Positions 44,074 through 53,050 of a stretch of 64,000 bases of DNA are shown one piece after another. The translations under genes and the position numbers were made by a program. Numbering within the stretch: position 1 is the first letter of the stretch; each line of letters opens with the position of its first letter. This stretch comes from Desulfacinum sp. (lineage in GTDB: Bacteria; Desulfobacterota; Syntrophobacteria; Syntrophobacterales; DSM-9756). The notes beneath the pieces are model-generated. The model had not been told where the DNA came from. It made no database searches and saw only the letters and a list, made by a program, of their open reading frames with translations. The stretch covers positions 1-64,000 of the forward strand of contig JACIYN010000011.1 of NCBI GenBank assembly GCA_014359885.1, read 5' to 3'.

Positions 44074-46587
44074 ATGAAAAGATTGGTCCACTTGCTGGCA
44101 GCGTGCGTCCTTCTCGGCACCGGACTCCTCACCCCGTTCGGCGGCACCGCGCCGGCCCACGCCGCCTCCCTGGAAAGCCAGATCTCGGAAATCTACGTGG
44201 CCACCTTCGGGCGAGCTCCGGACTACGACGGGCTCATGTACTGGGTGGGGGAGGTGCAGGCCGGACGACTTTCCGTGGGCGACGTGGCCAGCAACTTCTT
44301 CTTCCAGCCCGAAACCCAGCAGATGTACCCGGAAGGGACCAGCGACGCCTCCTTTATCACCAGCATCTACAACAACATGTTCAACCGGCAGCCCGACGCG
44401 GAGGGCCTCGCCTACTGGGTGGGCGAACTGGAGGCGCAGCGCATGCGCCGCGACCAGGCCATCATGTATCTCATCGGCGGGGCCAAGGCGGAAACGGGAA
44501 GCCCCGTGGATGCGGCCCTCTTAACCAACAAGACGGAAGTGGCCCTCTACTTCGCCCAGTCGGCCGCCGGACGCAACGCCAACCTGAGCGTGCTGAGGAG
44601 CCAGGCCACGGAAGTCATCTCCATGGTCACCGACGACTTGCAAACCGTGGCGACCGCCAAGGCCCGGGTGGACTATTTCGTCAGCCTTCTGCAGCAGGGG
44701 GCGCCCGGGCCCGAGGAGGGCGTCACGGCCACGCTGGGCAGTGAAGTGGCGGTTTCCACCGCCCCGGTGGACAGCTCGGGCGCCACGGTGACCCTGGATC
44801 AAGGCGATGCGGCGGGCGTCACCATCCGGTTTCAGGAAGGCACCCTGGACCAGGCCGCCACCGTGCGCATCCGCCAGCTCAGCGCCTCCCTCACACCCCG
44901 CAGCGGCACTTTCTCCGGCATCGTTCTGGACGTGGACACGGGAGACCAGGACAACTTCCAGATCCCCATGGAGATCACCATCCCCTTCGATCCCGCCCGT
45001 GAGTTTCCGGTGCCCTACTACGTCCACGAAGACGGCACCCTGGAGCCCTGCCAGATCACACGGGTGGACATGAACGCCGGGACCCTCTCCTTCCATTCCT
45101 TCCACACCTCGCCGTTCACCTGGATCCTGGAAGCTGTGGACAACGCCATCGATGCCATCATTGCCGCCATCGGCAGCACCCAGCTGACGGCCTTTCAGCC
45201 CGGAACCGACGGCTTTTACATCACCAACACCGGGACCCCGCCCGTTTCCACGGGCGGCAACTGCTTCGGCATGTCCATGTGGGCCCGCTGGTATTACAAG
45301 AACAAGGGCTCGGGTTTCTACAGCAAGTATCGGGATCCGGTGTCGGGATGCAGCAATCAGGTGATCGGACAGGAAATCATCGCTCCCCGCGCCCACCTTT
45401 CCGTGGCCCGGGTCTGGAATAGCTACGTTCCGGAACTGAACGACTGGCAGAGCGCCAGCGCCCAATGGCGCATGCTCTATCTGGCCAGCGTCCTCGCCAA
45501 TACGGCGGTCCCCGTGCCCATCTACCTGGCCAACGCCCAATACGCCCATGCGGTCCTGGCCTACAGCGCCACGGCCACCTCCCTATCCATCTACGACCCC
45601 AACTATCCCGGCTCGGAAAGGACCATCACCTACGATCCGGCCAACAACCGCTTCCTGCCCTACGGCTCCTACACGACCATCGCCCCCTTGGGAACAGGTA
45701 CCTTCTACTATCGGGAATCCTTCGACGACATCTATGCGGACGCCGAAGCCGGCTTCGCCAGCCCCGACGCCACCATCACGATCACCTCCCATACGGCCGG
45801 GGAGCATGTGAGCGACCGCAACATCGTCCTGGAGGGCTACGTGACCTGGGGCATCGCCCCCGTGGAAAAGCTGGAGGTCACCATCGGCACCAACACCTTC
45901 TCCACGTCCGTGGATGAGTTCACGGGCTACTTCAGCCTGCCCGTGACCCTGGATCCCGGGGAAAACCTGCTCCAGTTCGTGACCAAGGCCCGCCGGGCCA
46001 CCTCCAACAGCCTGGTGGCCGTCTCCAACGACCGCCAGTGCAACGATTTCACCCTCTACGCCGATTCGGAGGCCGCCGTCATCCTGGTGACCCTCACCTG
46101 GGACAAGAACGACACGGACGTGGACCTCTACGTGATCGATCCCACGGGCGATTATTCCGCCTATTACCACATGACCACCTTGGACGGGGGCGTCCTGGAC
46201 TATGACGATGTGGACGGATACGGGCCCGAACATTGGACCCTCACCTATTCGGACACGGTGCGCTGGGATCAGGACTACCGGATCCGGCTCCACTACTACT
46301 CGGACCACGGAAACGGGGGCACGTCCTACCAGGTGAGCATCAAGATGTACGAAGGAACGGACCGGGAGACCGTTTCCTACTACAGCGGTTACCTTTCCGC
46401 TTCCAATCCCGATAACGACGGGCCCACGGACACCGGCCCCGACTGGGTGGACATCGCCGTGGTCCGGCCCACCCAGACCCAGGCCCTCACGGCACCGCTT
46501 GCGGCCGCAGCTCCGGTGAGCCTCACCACGCCGGTGCCTTCGGCCGAAGAACGCCGGGCCGCCAAGGAAGCCGCCTTGCCGCGCTAG
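44074..46587 (+). CDS. Large exoprotein: DUF4214 - ZU5-like - papain-like - DUF2135
   Basis: 837 residues. Signal peptide (LLAACVLLGTGLLT..AHA). Residues 33-150 hold two DUF4214 units (YVATFGRAPDYDGLMYWVGE, MFNRQPDAEGLAYWVGELEA). About 215-345 is beta-rich, ZU5-like (VTIRFQEGTLDQAATVRI). About 380-520 resembles a papain-like fold: Cys397 in GGNCFGMSMW, His492 in YAHAVLAY, Asp508 in IYDPNYPG. The C-terminal region about 660-780 is DUF2135/YfaP-like (LTWDKNDTDVDLYVIDPTG). It should be exported by Sec; sorting is unknown. AGCTTTCGGAGGCG precedes the ATG. It may be a cell-surface protein that cleaves or cross-links others. Confidence 0.82.
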   Translation: MKRLVHLLAACVLLGTGLLTPFGGTAPAHAASLESQISEIYVATFGRAPDYDGLMYWVGEVQAGRLSVGDVASNFFFQPETQQMYPEGTSDASFITSIYNNMFNRQPDAEGLAYWVGELEAQRMRRDQAIMYLIGGAKAETGSPVDAALLTNKTEVALYFAQSAAGRNANLSVLRSQATEVISMVTDDLQTVATAKARVDYFVSLLQQGAPGPEEGVTATLGSEVAVSTAPVDSSGATVTLDQGDAAGVTIRFQEGTLDQAATVRIRQLSASLTPRSGTFSGIVLDVDTGDQDNFQIPMEITIPFDPAREFPVPYYVHEDGTLEPCQITRVDMNAGTLSFHSFHTSPFTWILEAVDNAIDAIIAAIGSTQLTAFQPGTDGFYITNTGTPPVSTGGNCFGMSMWARWYYKNKGSGFYSKYRDPVSGCSNQVIGQEIIAPRAHLSVARVWNSYVPELNDWQSASAQWRMLYLASVLANTAVPVPIYLANAQYAHAVLAYSATATSLSIYDPNYPGSERTITYDPANNRFLPYGSYTTIAPLGTGTFYYRESFDDIYADAEAGFASPDATITITSHTAGEHVSDRNIVLEGYVTWGIAPVEKLEVTIGTNTFSTSVDEFTGYFSLPVTLDPGENLLQFVTKARRATSNSLVAVSNDRQCNDFTLYADSEAAVILVTLTWDKNDTDVDLYVIDPTGDYSAYYHMTTLDGGVLDYDDVDGYGPEHWTLTYSDTVRWDQDYRIRLHYYSDHGNGGTSYQVSIKMYEGTDRETVSYYSGYLSASNPDNDGPTDTGPDWVDIAVVRPTQTQALTAPLAAAAPVSLTTPVPSAEERRAAKEAALPR

Positions 46588-46675
46588 GAGGCTGTCCGAC
46601 AATGGTTCTGCGACTTACAAGGCCGAGGGATTTGGGTCCTCCCCGTAGCCGCGGGGCTTTGGCCCCGCGGCAAGG
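46588..46675 (+). repeat. Half of a MITE/REP element
   Basis: Begins GAGGCTGTCCGACAATGG, matching one end of the element at 25068-25282, and contains the hairpin CCGCGGGGCTTTGGCCCCGC. It starts immediately after the stop codon of the upstream gene. Gap 46588-46972 holds this and the dispersed repeat at 46857; no gene seen. Confidence 0.6.
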
Positions 46676-46856
46676 GGGTCCCGGCAGCCCCATGAACGGT
46701 CACGGCGAGCTCGCCACCCCGCAGGGATGAACGAGCGGGCCGGAGCAAGGGCACTTGTCGGAACGCCGCAATATGCCATTCTCTAGGAGTCACCGGGCGC
46801 CCATTGCATGGCCGGGCACCCTCACAGCGGCCTTCGCAGTTCCTACAACTAAAAAG

Positions 46857-46886
46857 ATTTGCGTTCATTCGCGGTTCTCTTTCACA
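46857..46886 (+). repeat. Dispersed repeat, GCGTTCATTCGCGGTTCT family
   Basis: Contains TTGCGTTCATTCGCGGTTCT followed by CTTTCACA. Other copies at 7153, 18215 and 53944. Confidence 0.65.
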
Positions 46887-46972
46887 TTCCTTGACAGGTG
46901 GTACCCGGCGGCTTAGGGGATGGGCGTTGGGTCTTCCCCAGCTCCCGGAAAAGCAGAAAGGATTCAGCGAGG

Positions 46973-47521
46973 ATGGAACCCTTCACCACCCTGCTTGCCG
47001 TCGCCTGCGCCGTCGTCACGGCCTGTACGTGCTCCGCAGGACCGAACGCCCCTCCCGGCGCCGCCCGCTATCGGTTCGGCGAGACCGTCCACGTGGCGAC
47101 CCTTCCCGTGGGGGCCGCCGGAGCCCGTCACGAGATCGCCGGGACCGGCACTCCTCTGGACGGCGTGCGCATCCACGTGCCCGCCGGGGCCCTCCCCGAA
47201 GGCGACGGCGTGCTCCACATCTCCCTCAACAGGGGCACCCTCGAGCTGCGCTCCGGCGTGCCGGCCGGGATCGCCCTCGTTGTGGAAGTGCCGGGCGTGG
47301 ACCAGTTCCGAAAGCCCGTGGAGATCTCCGTTCCCGTACGCCCCCGGCCCGGTGAGCCCCCGCCCATGATGGTCATCGGCTACCGCATCCTGGAAGACGG
47401 CTCCCTGGAAGCCCTGCAGCCCGCCTCCTTCACCCCCTTTGCCCCGGAGGCCGTCTTCCACACCTTCGTCCCGCTCACCCTGACCTGGTCCTACGTGAGC
47501 GCGCCGGCCCCACCCCGGTAG
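46973..47521 (+). CDS. Putative lipoprotein with ZU5-like domain
   Basis: 182 residues. A short hydrophobic N-terminus ends in VVTACTCSAGP; the first Cys could serve as a lipid anchor. The rest is beta-rich: GVRIHVPAGALPEGDGVLHISL, with the V-x-I-x-V-P-x-G-A-L signature of ZU5 domains, and ISVPVRPRPGEP..VIGYRILEDGSLEALQPASF. The same type of domain lies inside the 837-residue exoprotein encoded just upstream, so the two probably act on related partners. Role unknown. A weak AGGAT site precedes the ATG. Confidence 0.7.
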   Translation: MEPFTTLLAVACAVVTACTCSAGPNAPPGAARYRFGETVHVATLPVGAAGARHEIAGTGTPLDGVRIHVPAGALPEGDGVLHISLNRGTLELRSGVPAGIALVVEVPGVDQFRKPVEISVPVRPRPGEPPPMMVIGYRILEDGSLEALQPASFTPFAPEAVFHTFVPLTLTWSYVSAPAPPR

Positions 47522-47635
47522 GCGCCCCCCTCCCCGTCGGGTTACGGCGGGCGAAAACCCATCAAGGATTTCGCGGGCCGGCCGGGTCAATCCTCAGGCA
47601 GTCGCTCATCCCGGCCGGTCCGGCGGCGGCGCCCC

Positions 47636-48409
47636 TCACGGGGAAAGGGGCAGGGTATCCAGGTTCTTCAGAAGCGACTCCAGGTCCTGGTCCTGGGAGG
47701 GCCGCGGGGCGGAGGCCACCCTTCGCGCCAGCTCCAGCAACGCGCCCATGCGCGGCAGGGAAAAGAGCTGCCCGTAGGCGGCTCCCAGCGCGCCCGCCCG
47801 CCTCAACTCTAGAAACACCCGATCCTCCACTTCCTGCAACGCCGCCTCGTCCACCCGGAAAAGCCCTTCCACGGGGACCTCTCCCTCCGCGAGCCGCACC
47901 TGAACGGCCCACGGCCGAAGCACCCCCGCCTCCTTCAGCGCCCCGACGGCCCGGGCCGTGGCCTCCAGCTCCGCATCCAGGCGCGTCAGGGCCTTGGCCA
48001 CCGCCAGCACCTTTTCCGACGGCTCGCCCGACCCGTCGAAGAAGGGCTCGCCTTCCCCGCCCACCAGGCCGCTTTCCACGTCCACGGCCAGCGCCTTCTG
48101 CGGCGATCCTTCCAGCGCCGCCAACCGGAAGGGATAAAAGCGCAACAGCGCCGGAACCGCCCCCGGCGCGAGCCACCGCCCGCCGGAGTCCACCAGGAGG
48201 TTTCCCGTGGGCGGAAATCCCAGGACCGCCACCAACCGGGCGGATGCGCCCTCGTCCACCACCCCCAGCGGCAAGGCCGCCCCAAGATGGGCCATCTCGC
48301 CGATGGAGACCGGAACGACGATCAGACCGGCCGCGAAACGGAAATCCGCCGGCCCCTTCCACCGTTTGTCCGCAAACGCCTCTCGACTCACCACAACCCA
48401 ACGTGCCAT
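47636..48409 (-). CDS. SapC family protein
   Basis: 257 residues. It contains LRFYPFRLAALEG (the Y-P-F core of SapC), LAVDVESGLVGGEGEPFFDGSGEPSE (F-x-x-x-G-E-P-S) and the C-terminal LPRMGALLELARR. SapC was linked to S-layer display in Campylobacter, and homologues occur widely near exoprotein genes; the mechanism is unknown. GGAGAAGGGAAGAACGC precedes the ATG. The start codon overlaps the start of the divergent gene at 48408, an unusual layout. It has no signal peptide. Confidence 0.82.
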   Translation of the reverse strand: MARWVVVSREAFADKRWKGPADFRFAAGLIVVPVSIGEMAHLGAALPLGVVDEGASARLVAVLGFPPTGNLLVDSGGRWLAPGAVPALLRFYPFRLAALEGSPQKALAVDVESGLVGGEGEPFFDGSGEPSEKVLAVAKALTRLDAELEATARAVGALKEAGVLRPWAVQVRLAEGEVPVEGLFRVDEAALQEVEDRVFLELRRAGALGAAYGQLFSLPRMGALLELARRVASAPRPSQDQDLESLLKNLDTLPLSP

Positions 48410-49535
48410 GCGTTCTTCCCTTCTCCTTTCTTCTTCAGCCGCCACCAACCTACCGGCCCGCTTCTACCATTACCTGCCCGATCACACCTTCACCCTGGTC
48501 TACGACCCTGCCGCACATCCCAGCTGGTCCCGCAGCGGATTCACGACCCTCACCGTGAGCGCCATGCCCGACGAAATGTACCAGCACGGCACCTCCTGGT
48601 GGGTCTTCTGGATCATCGAGATGAACCACCTGTTCATCCGGGAAAAGAACCTGGAAAATTTCGATGATCTCAACCGGTTCCGGCCGCTGGAATACATCTC
48701 TCAGGGCATGGTTCTGCCCTTTTTCTGGACCGCGGTCAACACCGCTGCGGAAGACTTCCCCGAACTGTCCTACGACGACGGCATCGGGTACCGCTACGCC
48801 CGCCTCTACGAAACCATCCGGGACCGCAGCGACTGGTACGACGTGCTGGCGAGCTTGAAACACTCCACACTTTTCAACACCCAGGCCAACTATCGCATGA
48901 ATTCCATGGCCTGCGACGCGGCCGCCTTCCTGTACGCCAAGCTCTATGATCTGAACAACGACTTCTTCGCCAACCTGGTGCGGATCGCGCAGGACACCGC
49001 CTGGCACGGGGAAGAAGACTACCTGGACATCCTGGTGGAGGCCGTGGGAGAGGACAAGGCGGTCTTCCACAACGAAACGGGCCAATGGATCCCGGTGCGC
49101 GACTGGCTGGAAAACCATCCCCAGTTCACGGCGTGGAAGGATGCCGTCCCCGGGGCCTTCATCGACATCTATCCCCTGGGCCGGGTGGAAGGCGCCCTCT
49201 ATCTCCGCCACAACGGACAACTGACGGGGCGGATTTGGGCCTACGCAGTGATCGGGGTCAATGCCCTCGATCCGGTGGAAAACGGCCGAAACCCGTGGGA
49301 CCGACCCCTGGACACGGAATTCTACGGCAACACCCCGGTCCACGTGCAGGTCGCCGACGAACGGGGAAACATCGTGCTCAGCGACCGCACCGCCATCCTC
49401 CCGGACCTGGACAACGGAGGCTTTCGAACCCTGGCCCTTCCCCCGGGGGTCTACACCGTTCAGGCCCAGGCCGACTTCCGGGGGCATGTGCTGACCGACA
49501 CCGTGACCCTGGAAGTTCGGGAGGAAGGCGACTGA
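48408..49535 (+). CDS. Unrecognised 375-residue protein with C-terminal Ig-like domain, maybe 5'-truncated
   Basis: No family is recognised. The middle is aromatic and helical (HGTSWWVFWIIEMNHLFIRE, MVLPFFWTAVNTAAEDF, MNSMACDAAAFLYAKLYDLN). The last 80 residues (VHVQVADERGNIVLSDRTA..GVYTVQAQADFRGH) look like an Ig-like/carboxypeptidase-regulatory fold typical of extracellular proteins. The first ATG in frame that does not lie inside sapC is at 48408, but it gives no signal peptide and has no ribosome site, so the true 5' end may be lost. All residues from about 20 on look coding. Confidence 0.6.
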   Translation: MRSSLLLSSSAATNLPARFYHYLPDHTFTLVYDPAAHPSWSRSGFTTLTVSAMPDEMYQHGTSWWVFWIIEMNHLFIREKNLENFDDLNRFRPLEYISQGMVLPFFWTAVNTAAEDFPELSYDDGIGYRYARLYETIRDRSDWYDVLASLKHSTLFNTQANYRMNSMACDAAAFLYAKLYDLNNDFFANLVRIAQDTAWHGEEDYLDILVEAVGEDKAVFHNETGQWIPVRDWLENHPQFTAWKDAVPGAFIDIYPLGRVEGALYLRHNGQLTGRIWAYAVIGVNALDPVENGRNPWDRPLDTEFYGNTPVHVQVADERGNIVLSDRTAILPDLDNGGFRTLALPPGVYTVQAQADFRGHVLTDTVTLEVREEGD

Positions 49536-49550
49536 GCCGCCTTCCGGCCC

Positions 49551-51083
49551 TCACGCCGCCTGCAGGGCCAGCAGCACCGGCAGGCGCTTTCGCTCGAATT
49601 CCTCGGCCTGGCGCGTGAGCTCGGCCAGGTTTTCCTCCGGCGACTCCAGGGCCGTGCCCTCCTTCACCAGCCGCTGGCCCTGGGCGGCCAGCAACTCCCA
49701 GGCGAAGCCCGCCCATTCCCGGGGCGTCTTGCGCCCGTGCCTTCGGGCCAGGAGGAAGAGCTGGTGGAAGCGCGGCACGGCGATCCCGCCCCCCGTGACC
49801 GGGCTGGCCAGAAAGGCGATGTCCCCGCTCAGCCTGGCCTTTTCCATGAGAGACCGGTTGAGGCGTTCCACCGCCTTGGCCGACCGGGCCGCCGCCTTGT
49901 CGTCCTGGACCGCCTGCACATGGCCGGATCCCAACAGCACCACCACCGCCTGCTGCAGCCGCGGCCAGTCCACCCCCCGGCCCGCCAGGGCCTGCTCCAA
50001 ACGCCCCAGGGACCAGGGCCGGTGATCGGACAGGGCCTCCAGAACCGGCCCGTACACCCCTTCCTGCAGCGTGGCTTCCCCCAACGCCCCGTTCACCTTG
50101 AGCGGCACGTCCGCCGCAGGGGTCACCAGCACCACCCGCAGACCTCGAAAGAGCTCGGCGCGCTCCAGGGGCGCCAGGCGCCTGAGCCCCTTCACCCAGT
50201 AGTCGCGGCGGAATTGCTGGTTCACCAGAAAATCCCGCACGCTCTCCCGAAAGATCCCCGCGGGGATCCGGGCCAGGAGCCCCTGCTGGGCCTCGGTCAG
50301 GTTCACCGCGTCCACATGATCCAGAAAGTGGGCCGAACAGGCGTAGGTGAGCTTGGCTTCCGAAAGCATCCGGTCCAGGTCCGCCACGGCCATGGGGTGC
50401 CAGTCCAGGTTGAAGTATTCGTGGGCCAGGTAGTGGCGGTTCTGTTCCTTGATCTTCTTGAACCGTTCGGCCACCAGGGGATGGGCCTTGGCGTAGAGCG
50501 GCTGGGCGGCCAGGAGATTTTCCGCGAACTCCAGGGCCGCCTCGATCCGGGCCACGCGTCCCAACCCGGGGGCCGCCATGGTTTCCGCATGGTGGGTGAG
50601 AAGCCGCCGGAACGGCACCATGGGAGCCCAGCCGGGCAGCGTGTTGTAGCTGATGTAGAGCACCCCGCCCACAGCCAGCTTGCGCCGCACGAACTCCACG
50701 ATGATCTCCTGGTTTTCCCTGGAAATCCAGCTCCAGATGCCGTGCAGCCCGATGAAGTCGAAATCCGGCAGGTCCGTGCGGCGGCAGAACTCGCCGAAGG
50801 GCTCGTCGTACAGGTGCACCATCGCCCCCGACCGGTCCGCCAGCTCCTTGGCGAAGGCCGCCTGGGCCGGATTGAAGTCGGTCCCCCACCATTCCACGGC
50901 GGACGCCGCCGCGTGCATCACCACGGACAGCCCCTGGCCGAAGCCCAGCTCGCAGGCGCGGCGCACCTTGGGAAAGACAAGGCCCGCGTTCACCAGGGCC
51001 GGCTCCAGGCGCACCGGGTTCAGTTCGGCGTAGTAGCCGTAGGTGTATCCCACATCCGTCACGTATCCGTCCGTCCAGTCCAT
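49551..51083 (-). CDS. Class I SAM methyltransferase with regulatory domain (PF10119-like)
   Basis: 510 residues. It starts with DVGYTYGYYAELNPVRLEPAL, the hallmark of this family, then SAM motif I CELGFGQGLSVVMHAA and DFNPAQAAFAK. LYISYNTLPGWAPMVPFRRLL follows the catalytic fold. The C-terminal 300 residues form the methyltransferase regulatory domain (FLDHVDAVNLTEAQQGLL..DFLVNQQFRRDYWVKG). The target is unknown. It lies next to secreted DUF4214/RTX proteins and sapC; a second homologue at 59209 is also near a probable exoprotein. It could modify a surface protein or glycan. Confidence 0.87.
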   Translation of the reverse strand: MDWTDGYVTDVGYTYGYYAELNPVRLEPALVNAGLVFPKVRRACELGFGQGLSVVMHAAASAVEWWGTDFNPAQAAFAKELADRSGAMVHLYDEPFGEFCRRTDLPDFDFIGLHGIWSWISRENQEIIVEFVRRKLAVGGVLYISYNTLPGWAPMVPFRRLLTHHAETMAAPGLGRVARIEAALEFAENLLAAQPLYAKAHPLVAERFKKIKEQNRHYLAHEYFNLDWHPMAVADLDRMLSEAKLTYACSAHFLDHVDAVNLTEAQQGLLARIPAGIFRESVRDFLVNQQFRRDYWVKGLRRLAPLERAELFRGLRVVLVTPAADVPLKVNGALGEATLQEGVYGPVLEALSDHRPWSLGRLEQALAGRGVDWPRLQQAVVVLLGSGHVQAVQDDKAAARSAKAVERLNRSLMEKARLSGDIAFLASPVTGGGIAVPRFHQLFLLARRHGRKTPREWAGFAWELLAAQGQRLVKEGTALESPEENLAELTRQAEEFERKRLPVLLALQAA

Positions 51084-51365
51084 CCCGCCTCCGTTTTCGC
51101 CCTTCGTCCAGAGAATCTCCCGCGGTATCGCCCGCCTTCCGTTCCCTCCTCTTTACCGCCTTGCGCCCGTTTCCGCAAGCCGCGCACGCAACGACCCGTC
51201 GAGGCGACCGGAAGGCGCTCGCAAGGCCTTCCACGAAAGCGCAATCCCCGTTTCGAAGCCCGCGCCCCACAACGCGTCGCCATGGACGAGCGCTTCCCGG
51301 CCCCGGACAGCGGTTCACCGACCTTCGCCATGACCGGTCCTGTCAATGAACAGCCCTCACGCCAC
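51084..51365. other. Intergenic region, no gene seen
   Basis: Gap between the methyltransferase start and the pyrimidine array. It contains GC-rich DNA without a supported coding frame. It should include the methyltransferase promoter, but no convincing -35/-10 pair was found. Confidence 0.4.
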
Positions 51366-51710
51366 CTCTCCCCCTTCCCCGCTCCCCTTCCCCCTTTCAC
51401 CTTCCCCCTTTCACCTTCCCCCTTTTACCTTTTCCCTTTTACCTTCCCCCTTTCACCTTCCCCCTTTTACCTTTTCCCTTTCACCTTCCCCCTTTCACCT
51501 TTCCCCTTTTACCTTTCCCCTTTTACCTTCCCCGCTCCCCTTCCCCCTTTCACCTTCCCCCGCTCCCCTTTCCCCTTTCACCTTCCCCCTTTTACCTTTT
51601 CCCTTTTACCTTCCCCCTTTCACCTTTCCCCTTTTACCTTTCCCCTTTTACCTTTCCCCTTTTACCTTTCCCCTTTCCCCTTTCACCTTTCCCCTTCCCC
51701 CTTCCCCCAC
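51366..51710. repeat. 345-bp polypyrimidine tandem array (CCCCTTT-YACCTTY)
   Basis: About 24 degenerate 14-bp units, each two heptamers such as CCCCTTTTACCTTT or CCCCTTTCACCTTC. Nearly all T and C on the plus strand, with regular A. The longest low-complexity tract here; reverse complement of the family at 15671. It ends at the promoter of the next gene. Confidence 0.9.
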
Positions 51711-51711
51711 C

Positions 51712-51740
51712 TTGCCGGATCCGCCCCCCCATGGTATAGG
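51712..51740 (+). promoter_or_regulatory. Promoter of coiled-coil gene, copy 1
   Basis: TTGCCG (51712-51717), 17-base spacer ending CATGG, TATAGG (51735-51740). It is nearly the same as 53176-53204, showing that the promoter was duplicated with the gene. Confidence 0.6.
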
Positions 51741-51796
51741 CTGAAGCACGGGGTCACCTGTCGGGTGAAGCCCCTCCGGAGAAGGAGGAAGAGACC

Positions 51797-52420
51797 ATGA
51801 GCGCCTCCCACCAGCCCATGGACGACAACGCCCTGGAACAGAAGATTGCCGCCGTCGTAGAGCAGATCCTGCGCCGGGAAGTGGACGGCCTCCTGGCGGA
51901 AAGGATCGCGGCCTTCGTCGAGCAAAACGAACGCCGGGCCAAAGAACTCTCCCTCATGGAACGGGTCGTCCGCGTGGAAGATGAGCTCAAGGCCCTGCGA
52001 GAGATCGAGGCGGCCCGCTTCGAGGCCGCCGAAAGGCGATTTGAGGCCCTCCAGCGCGAGATGAGCGCCCGCTTCGAGGCCGCCGAAAAGCGCTTCGAGG
52101 CCCTCCAACGCGAGATGAACGCCTGCTTCGAAGCCATGGACAAGCGCTTCGAAGTTATGGAGCAGCGCTTTCAGGCCATGGACCAGCGCTTTGAGGCCAT
52201 CCATCAACGATTTGAAACCATGGACAAGCGCTTCGAGGCCCTCCAGCGCGAGATAAACGCCCGGTTCGAGGCCACCGACAAGCGCTTTGAGGCCATCCAA
52301 CGCGAGATGAACGCCCGCTTCGAAGCCATGGACAAGCGCTTCACCACGCTCCAGTGGACCATGGGCCTGGGTTTTTCGTCTCTGCTCGTCTTCATGAGCT
52401 TATTGAAATGGTGGCTTTAG
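51797..52420 (+). CDS. Tail-anchored coiled-coil protein with (D/E)KRFEA heptads, copy 1
   Basis: 207 residues. The N-terminus (NALEQKIAAVVEQILRREVDGLLAERI) is helical. Residues about 70-180 are tandem heptads of the type MDKRFEA, EKRFEAL, QREMNAR, giving a long coiled coil. It ends in MDKRFTTLQWTMGLGFSSLL and a short hydrophobic segment LLVFMSLLKWW, a tail anchor. No signal peptide. It is a close paralogue of the protein at 53257. GGAGAAGGAGGAAGAGACC precedes the ATG. Similar Bdr-like proteins are inner-membrane proteins; function unknown. Confidence 0.85.
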   Translation: MSASHQPMDDNALEQKIAAVVEQILRREVDGLLAERIAAFVEQNERRAKELSLMERVVRVEDELKALREIEAARFEAAERRFEALQREMSARFEAAEKRFEALQREMNACFEAMDKRFEVMEQRFQAMDQRFEAIHQRFETMDKRFEALQREINARFEATDKRFEAIQREMNARFEAMDKRFTTLQWTMGLGFSSLLVFMSLLKWWL

Positions 52421-52975
52421 GCGATGGGCCCGCCGCTCCCGCTTGCCGATGCACTCGGAAAACCGAGCACACATCTCCTGCACGAACCCCTTGGGCCCCA
52501 GCACCAGGCTGTCGCTGAAAAACCGCACCCGGTGCCGCCAAAGATCCACCGCACCGGGAACCGCTCCCGGCTCCATGCGGCCCTTCTCCCGGCCCCGACC
52601 GTCCGTTCTCCCCTCCTTCCCCACCTCCGTCACCACGGCCCAATACCACGCGGCATCCTGTCCCTGCAGCACTTCGCCCAAGAGGAAATCATCCTTTCCC
52701 GCCAGCCGAAAACTCAGGCTGCTCCACCGGTACTTTTCCGGCCGGTCCGTGATCCGCGCCCGCACCGGGTTCAGTTCGATGTAGGCCAGACACTGCAAAA
52801 CCGCGCGGCCGCCTTCCAGCACCACGCTCTTGAACCGGTCCCCCCAGAAGTAGCCCCGGCGGTTCCGTTTCCGGTCGTACCAGCGGGAAAAGTCCACCTT
52901 GACGGCCTTCACGTATTCGGAAAGGTCGAAAAGCCGCCGGCGCCACCGGCCGAGGTCCTGCGCCGCCGCCACCTT
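52400..52975 (-). pseudogene. Truncated REP-associated tyrosine transposase (RAYT)
   Basis: Nearly identical to residues about 93-275 of the full RAYT at 54076, including LFDLSEYVKAVKVDFSRWYD with the catalytic Tyr and AYIELNPVRARITDRPEKYR. The N-terminal half with the HUH motif is missing; similarity ends near 52975 at the codons for AAAQDLG, and the frame continues to 53035 through unrelated bases. The C-terminal 25 residues are also lost, where the frame runs into the end of the coiled-coil gene. It cannot act as a nuclease. Confidence 0.85.
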
Positions 52976-53050
52976 CAAAGTTTCTCCCTGTTCGCTCGCC
53001 GCCCCCCCCACTCTCAGGATGCACCATCCCGTCAAAGTTGAAAGGATCCC

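Noticed and set aside
46649-46670. GC-rich hairpin considered as the terminator of the 837-residue protein gene
   Set aside because: No T-run follows it, and the same sequence belongs to the REP family.
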